Positions 60,986 through 64,000 of a DNA stretch of 64,000 bases are shown here, piece after piece. Numbering within the stretch: position 1 is the first letter of the stretch; each line of letters opens with the position of its first letter. Origin of the DNA: Streptomyces sp. Edi4 (GTDB lineage: Bacteria; Actinomycetota; Actinomycetes; Streptomycetales; Streptomycetaceae). The stretch lies in the NCBI RefSeq assembly GCF_040253615.1, contig NZ_JBEJGY010000004.1, positions 3,038,001 to 3,102,000 on the forward strand, in the 5' to 3' direction. The position numbers were made by a program, and so were the translations under genes. The notes below the pieces were generated by a model. It was not told the DNA's origin. It saw only the letters and a program-made list of their open reading frames with translations, and ran no database searches.

Positions 60986-61405
60986 GTGGCCATGAAGAAG
61001 TCGACGATCCAGCGGCAGGTCGCCGAGGCGATAGCCCTGGCCAATCCGCAGGACCGCCCGGTCGTCACGATCCAGGCGATAGCCGGCCCCAGCGTCTGGC
61101 TGATGAGCCTGTTCGGCATCGTGGGTCAGGCCTTCTTGACCTACTACTTCGTCACCGTGACCCAGCAGGCCGTGCTGCTCCACCGGGCCAGCCGGATGAG
61201 CAACCGCCCCCAGGAGCTCGTCACCGCGATCCCGCCGCACGAGGCGATGCGGATGATCACCGACGTCCGGCGCAACACGCTGTGGAGCTCGTTCCGCTGT
61301 CAGCTGCCCGGCCGGCCGAAGCCGGTCCGCATGAACGTCCACCGCATGTGGCGCAAGGAGATGGACCAGCTCCTCGGCATGCTCACCGGCCGCCCGGTCG
61401 CCTGA
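60986..61405 (+). CDS. Conserved-looking membrane-associated protein of unknown function
   Basis: The 139-residue protein starts with a charged segment (KKSTIQRQVAEAIALANPQD), then one hydrophobic helix (about 36-58, SVWLMSLFGIVGQAFLTYYF), then an amphipathic part with basic residues (RMNVHRMWRKEMDQLLGML). GTG 60986 is favoured over ATG 60992, because GAAAGG stands 9 bases before the GTG. I recognise no family. It is convergent with ssrA with a terminator between, and it is not coupled to the MFS gene upstream (86-base gap). Confidence 0.65.
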   Translation: MAMKKSTIQRQVAEAIALANPQDRPVVTIQAIAGPSVWLMSLFGIVGQAFLTYYFVTVTQQAVLLHRASRMSNRPQELVTAIPPHEAMRMITDVRRNTLWSSFRCQLPGRPKPVRMNVHRMWRKEMDQLLGMLTGRPVA

Positions 61406-61424
61406 TCCGGCTCCGGGCACGACA

Positions 61425-61457
61425 AAGGCCCGGCCGCTCGAAAGCGACCGGGCCCTT
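61425..61457. terminator. Stem-loop between the small membrane protein gene and ssrA
   Basis: An about 14-bp stem with one bulge and one mismatch (AAGGCCCGGCCGCT against AGCGACCGGGCCCTT) around a CGAA loop. It lies 20 bases past the protein gene and about 45 bases past the ssrA 3' end, so it can serve both. Confidence 0.75.
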
Positions 61458-61501
61458 GCCTACATGGGGCGAGGCGAGCCGGACATCCGGTTCTCCTCGA
61501 C

Positions 61502-61870
61502 GGTGGAGATGGCGGGAATCGAACCCGCGTCCAACGGTGCAAAAACAGGGCTTCTCCGTGTGCAGTTCGCTGCGATTTTCTCGGCCCCGGCAATCACGCG
61601 AACAAGTCGCCGACGGGCCCAGTCACTGTTTTATTTCCTCCTGGACCCCGTGACCGGGTCCAGAAGTTTAGTTCCCTAGCTGATGCCAGGATCCGGGTCG
61701 GGAACAGCCCCGGGCTGACACTTCGCAAGTCGCTACTTAGGCAGCGAGGGCGAAGGAATCGCGCTTGGTGTTGGCGATTATTGTTTGCGACATATGGTTT
61801 ACGAGATCATTGCCGCTTCCTCGACACGCTTCCCCTGCTTCGACATCCGCTGTCGAAACCGATCATCCCC
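61502..61870 (-). ncRNA. ssrA: Transfer-messenger RNA (tmRNA)
   Basis: The 5' end GGGGATG (61870 and down) pairs with CATCTCC near 61505-61511 to form the acceptor stem; the 3' side has GGGTTCGATTCCCGCC as T arm. The mRNA-like part (61775 to 61737) encodes the tag ANTKRDSFALAA followed by TAA. CCA is only partly encoded (ACC then G), so the last base must be added. It rescues stalled ribosomes together with SmpB, whose gene lies directly upstream on the same strand. End points are accurate to within a few bases. Confidence 0.95.
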
Positions 61871-61990
61871 ATGTGGTGTTTTCAAGGTGGTGCCGCACCT
61901 TCGCTGAGGTGCAGTGCCATCGTACGTGACCGACGCCCGACGGTGCCAGCCCATTACGCGCGTGCGGCGCGCGGACCGGGGTGGCCGGGC

Positions 61991-62050
61991 GCGGACCGGG
62001 CGGGCCGGGTGCGGACCGGGCGGACCGGGTGCGGACCGGGCGGACCGGGT
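61991..62050. repeat. Three tandem copies of a 20-bp repeat between smpB and ssrA
   Basis: The unit GCGGACCGGGCGGACCGGGT occurs at 61991, 62011 and 62031 (first copy with one A to G change), with a partial copy before it. It sits 18 bases downstream of the smpB stop codon and may mark the end of that transcript. Confidence 0.85.
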
Positions 62051-62068
62051 GGGGCCGAGGGGCGGGTC

Positions 62069-62581
62069 CTACCGCAGGCTCGCCCGCTCCTTGCGCTTGA
62101 CCGCCGAGATGGCCCGGTCCGTCTCGCGCCGGTCCTGCTTCTCGCGCAGGGTCTGCCGCTTGTCGTACTCCTTCTTGCCCTTGGCCAGCGCGATCTCGAT
62201 CTTGGCGCGGCCGTCCTTGAAGTAGAGCGCGAGGGGCACGATCGTGTGACCCGTCTCGCCCGACTTCGACTCCAGCTTGTCGATCTCGACCCGGTGCATC
62301 AGCAGCTTCCGCTTGCGCCGCGCGCTGTGGTTGGTCCACGTGCCCTGCGCGTACTCCGGCACGTGCACGTTGTGCAGCCACGCCTCGCCGCCGTCGATCT
62401 GCACGAACCCGTCGACCAGCGAGGCCCGGCCCTGCCGCAGCGACTTCACCTCGGTACCGGTCAGCACGAGACCGCACTCGTAGGTGTCGATGATGAGGTA
62501 GTCGTGCCGTGCCTTCTTGTTCTGCGCGACGAGCTTGCGCTTGCTGTCCTTCTCTTTGTCCTTGCCCGTGTTCTTAACCAT
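62069..62581 (-). CDS. smpB: SsrA-binding protein SmpB
   Basis: The 170-residue protein matches SmpB over its full length: [15 protein letters not shown] at the start, [37 protein letters not shown], and the basic C-terminal tail that enters the empty mRNA channel ([16 protein letters not shown]). It holds tmRNA and positions it in the ribosomal A site. ssrA follows on the same strand, 198 bases on. A Lys-rich N-terminal extension of about 15 residues is normal for actinobacteria. Confidence 0.96.
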   Translation of the reverse strand: MVKNTGKDKEKDSKRKLVAQNKKARHDYLIIDTYECGLVLTGTEVKSLRQGRASLVDGFVQIDGGEAWLHNVHVPEYAQGTWTNHSARRKRKLLMHRVEIDKLESKSGETGHTIVPLALYFKDGRAKIEIALAKGKKEYDKRQTLREKQDRRETDRAISAVKRKERASLR

Positions 62582-62615
62582 AGTGCGGCCATTTTCTCAC
62601 CCCCGCGCAAGCGGT

Positions 62616-63818
62616 TTACCTCGCGCCGCCCAGACCGCTCAGGACCGTCTCCGCGTGCTCGAGCGGGTGGTCGGTGACGGGCAGGTCCGGCGTGATGCCC
62701 GAGCCGTCCAGGGCGTGGCCCGCCGGGGTGCGGTAGTGGCCCACGGTCAGCTCGGCCACCGCGCCGCCCGCGAGCCCGGTGGGCATCTGGACCGAGCCCT
62801 TGCCGAAGGTGCGCGCGCCGACCGTGACCGCGCGGCCCCGGTCCTGGAGTGCGCCGGTCAGCAGCTCGGCCGCGCTCATGGTGCCGCCGTCGATCAGGAC
62901 GACCAGGGGGCGCGTGCCGTCGCCGCCGCCCTGCGCGTACAGCGCGTGCTGACGGCCGTGCACGTCGTACGTGGCCACGAGGCCGCCGTCGAGGAAGGCG
63001 GAGGCCGCCGTGGTGGCCTCGGTGACCAGGCCCCCGCTGTTGCCCCGCAGGTCGAGCAGGATCCCGGCGCCCTTCGGGGCCCGGCGCGCCGCGCCGCGCA
63101 CCCGCTCGCCCGTTCCCTTGGTGAAGGCCGCCACCTTGATCATCACGACCTTGGCGGAGAGATCGGTGACGCTCACGTCCTGGGCGGCGAGGACGGCCCG
63201 GCCGAGCGTCAGGGTCCAGGCGCGCGTCCCCCGGCTCAGGTCGAGGGCGACCCTGCTTCCGGCCGCGTCGCCGCGCAGCCGGGCGACCACGTCGGTGACG
63301 GGCTGCCCCTGGGTGGGCCGGCCGTCGACCGCGCGCAGGAAGTCGCCGGGCCGGACGCCGGCGCGGGCGGCGGGGCCGTCGTCCTGGACGCGGGTCACCT
63401 CGGTGCGGCCGTCGGCGGTGCGGGCGAGCCAGAGCCCGACCCCGGTGTAGCGGCCTTCGAGAGCGTCCTCGTACTGCTCGTACTGCGCCCTGTCGTACAC
63501 CGCGCCCCAGCGGTCCCCGCTGCGCCCCACCGCCTCCTCGGCGGCCCGGGCCCCCGACTTGCCGTCGGCCTCGGCCTCGGCGGCCGCGCGCCGCACTTCA
63601 TCGACGGCGCGTTCGCCGCCCCGGGTGGTGTGCCCCGCGCGCGCGTCCGCCCCGGCGGCCACCGAGGTGCCGGACGTCAGGACGAGGGGCGCGCGCTCGG
63701 GGCCCGGCAGGCAGTTGGTGGCGGCGGCGGTGGCCAGCACGCCCAGGAGGACCAGCGCCAGAGCGGCCCCGCGGCGGCCCGCGCCACGGGGCCCGGGACA
63801 GAGATCGGGGCCGGACAT
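62616..63818 (-). CDS. S41 family carboxy-terminal processing peptidase with PDZ domain
   Basis: The 400-residue protein has a membrane anchor (about 18-36), a helical N-terminal part, a PDZ domain (about 120-205, ARTADGRTEVTRVQDDGPAA then RAGVRPGDFLRAVDG) and an S41 protease domain with LLDLRGNSGGLV, the nucleophile Ser in GGTMSAAELL, and FGKGSVQ with the catalytic Lys. It probably trims the C-terminus of exported proteins. ATG 63818 was chosen since upstream ATG codons lie outside the family. It is 34 bases upstream of smpB, so both may share a transcript. Confidence 0.92.
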   Translation of the reverse strand: MSGPDLCPGPRGAGRRGAALALVLLGVLATAAATNCLPGPERAPLVLTSGTSVAAGADARAGHTTRGGERAVDEVRRAAAEAEADGKSGARAAEEAVGRSGDRWGAVYDRAQYEQYEDALEGRYTGVGLWLARTADGRTEVTRVQDDGPAARAGVRPGDFLRAVDGRPTQGQPVTDVVARLRGDAAGSRVALDLSRGTRAWTLTLGRAVLAAQDVSVTDLSAKVVMIKVAAFTKGTGERVRGAARRAPKGAGILLDLRGNSGGLVTEATTAASAFLDGGLVATYDVHGRQHALYAQGGGDGTRPLVVLIDGGTMSAAELLTGALQDRGRAVTVGARTFGKGSVQMPTGLAGGAVAELTVGHYRTPAGHALDGSGITPDLPVTDHPLEHAETVLSGLGGAR

Positions 63819-63838
63819 GGCGCCGAGTCTAGGACAAA

Positions 63839-63880
63839 CCCCGGGCGCCACAGGGGGTGTTGCTCCCATGGCGCCCGGGG
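63839..63880. terminator. Stem-loop downstream of ftsX
   Basis: A perfect 12-bp stem (CCCCGGGCGCCA/TGGCGCCCGGGG) encloses an 18-base loop. It is about 75 bases past the ftsX stop codon and just upstream of the S41 protease start, which suggests that it ends the ftsEX transcript. Confidence 0.65.
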
Positions 63881-63954
63881 CGTACGTCACACGCGGGGGT
63901 CGGTCCGGACCCGGACCTCACTCGGTCCTCACCAGGACCCGACTCGGACCTGAC

Positions 63955-64000
63955 TCAGACCTTGAGGTACTTGCGCAGCGCGAGGAAGGCCGCGACGGCG
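63955..64000 (-). CDS. ftsX: C-terminal end of cell division protein FtsX (partial)
   Basis: Only the last fifteen codons are inside the window. They read AVAAFLALRKYLKV before TGA, the typical end of actinobacterial FtsX: a last membrane helix followed by a basic KYLKV tail. FtsX is the membrane part of FtsEX, which controls peptidoglycan hydrolases at the septum. In S. coelicolor ftsX and ftsE lie upstream of an S41 protease and smpB in the same direction, which agrees. With so few residues the call leans on context. Confidence 0.65.
   Translation of the reverse strand, partial: AVAAFLALRKYLKV

Noticed and set aside
59282..61405. Alternative plus-strand frame with acidic AEPVEPVE-type repeats through the MFS gene
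   Set aside because: It is a different frame of the same 9-bp repeat array. It lacks a ribosome site and destroys the MFS helices that the chosen frame encodes.

Overview
This is a chromosomal stretch from a Streptomyces-type actinomycete. The DNA is very GC-rich, with strong third-position GC, GTG and TTG starts beside Shine-Dalgarno sequences, and several development genes. From memory, the gene order follows the S. coelicolor segment around SCO2920 to SCO2968: hppD, an Lrp gene, an IclR gene, murA, hupA, NAD malic enzyme, sigU with its anti-sigma factor, nnaR, narK, the mat genes, ssrA/smpB, a carboxy-terminal protease and ftsX. Symbols rest on protein features plus this order and could not be checked against a database.

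1-9.9 kb: secreted M6 metalloprotease (cut by the window edge), a small membrane protein, two RDD membrane proteins with long low-complexity N-termini, a PIG-V-like membrane protein, an SsgA-like sporulation protein, an FAD-linked oxidase and a TPR protein. 9.9-19.5 kb: tyrosine catabolism (hppD with a divergent Lrp regulator and an IclR regulator) flanks an OpuC-type osmolyte ABC operon, an ArsR-controlled efflux operon and a Lon-like membrane protease. 19.9-24.3 kb: helicase, repeat tract, MFS exporter and tRNA-Cys. 24.3-27.6 kb: a three-gene WXG/lipoprotein cassette that abuts the tRNA. 27.7-33.0 kb: a xanthine-dehydrogenase-like operon with two odd features, namely a roughly 500-residue disordered extension on the Fe-S subunit and loss of the catalytic Glu in the molybdenum subunit. 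33.4-39.1 kb: beta-N-acetylhexosaminidase and a sugar ABC importer. 39.2-47.5 kb: DUF3039, AlgH, murA, HU, malic enzyme and a HelD-like helicase. 47.6-53.1 kb: sigU/rsuA, a CGNR protein, an acetyltransferase, a lone VapB-like antitoxin, and nnaR/narK for nitrate assimilation. 53.3-58.1 kb: the mat locus, which makes a PNAG-like aggregation polysaccharide. 58.2-64 kb: LysR/MFS divergent pair, a small membrane protein, tmRNA with smpB, an S41 protease, and the end of ftsX.

Three intergenic tracts (about 21.7-22.6, 35.1-35.9 and 41.8-42.5 kb) carry the same family of modular repeats, each downstream of a gene. One is arranged as an exact 148-bp tandem. Other striking items are alternative hairpins in the murA leader, a likely leaderless ArsR promoter, and codon-phased repeats inserted into matA, an MFS transporter and an RDD protein. 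No CRISPR array, insertion sequence, integrase or rRNA was seen.
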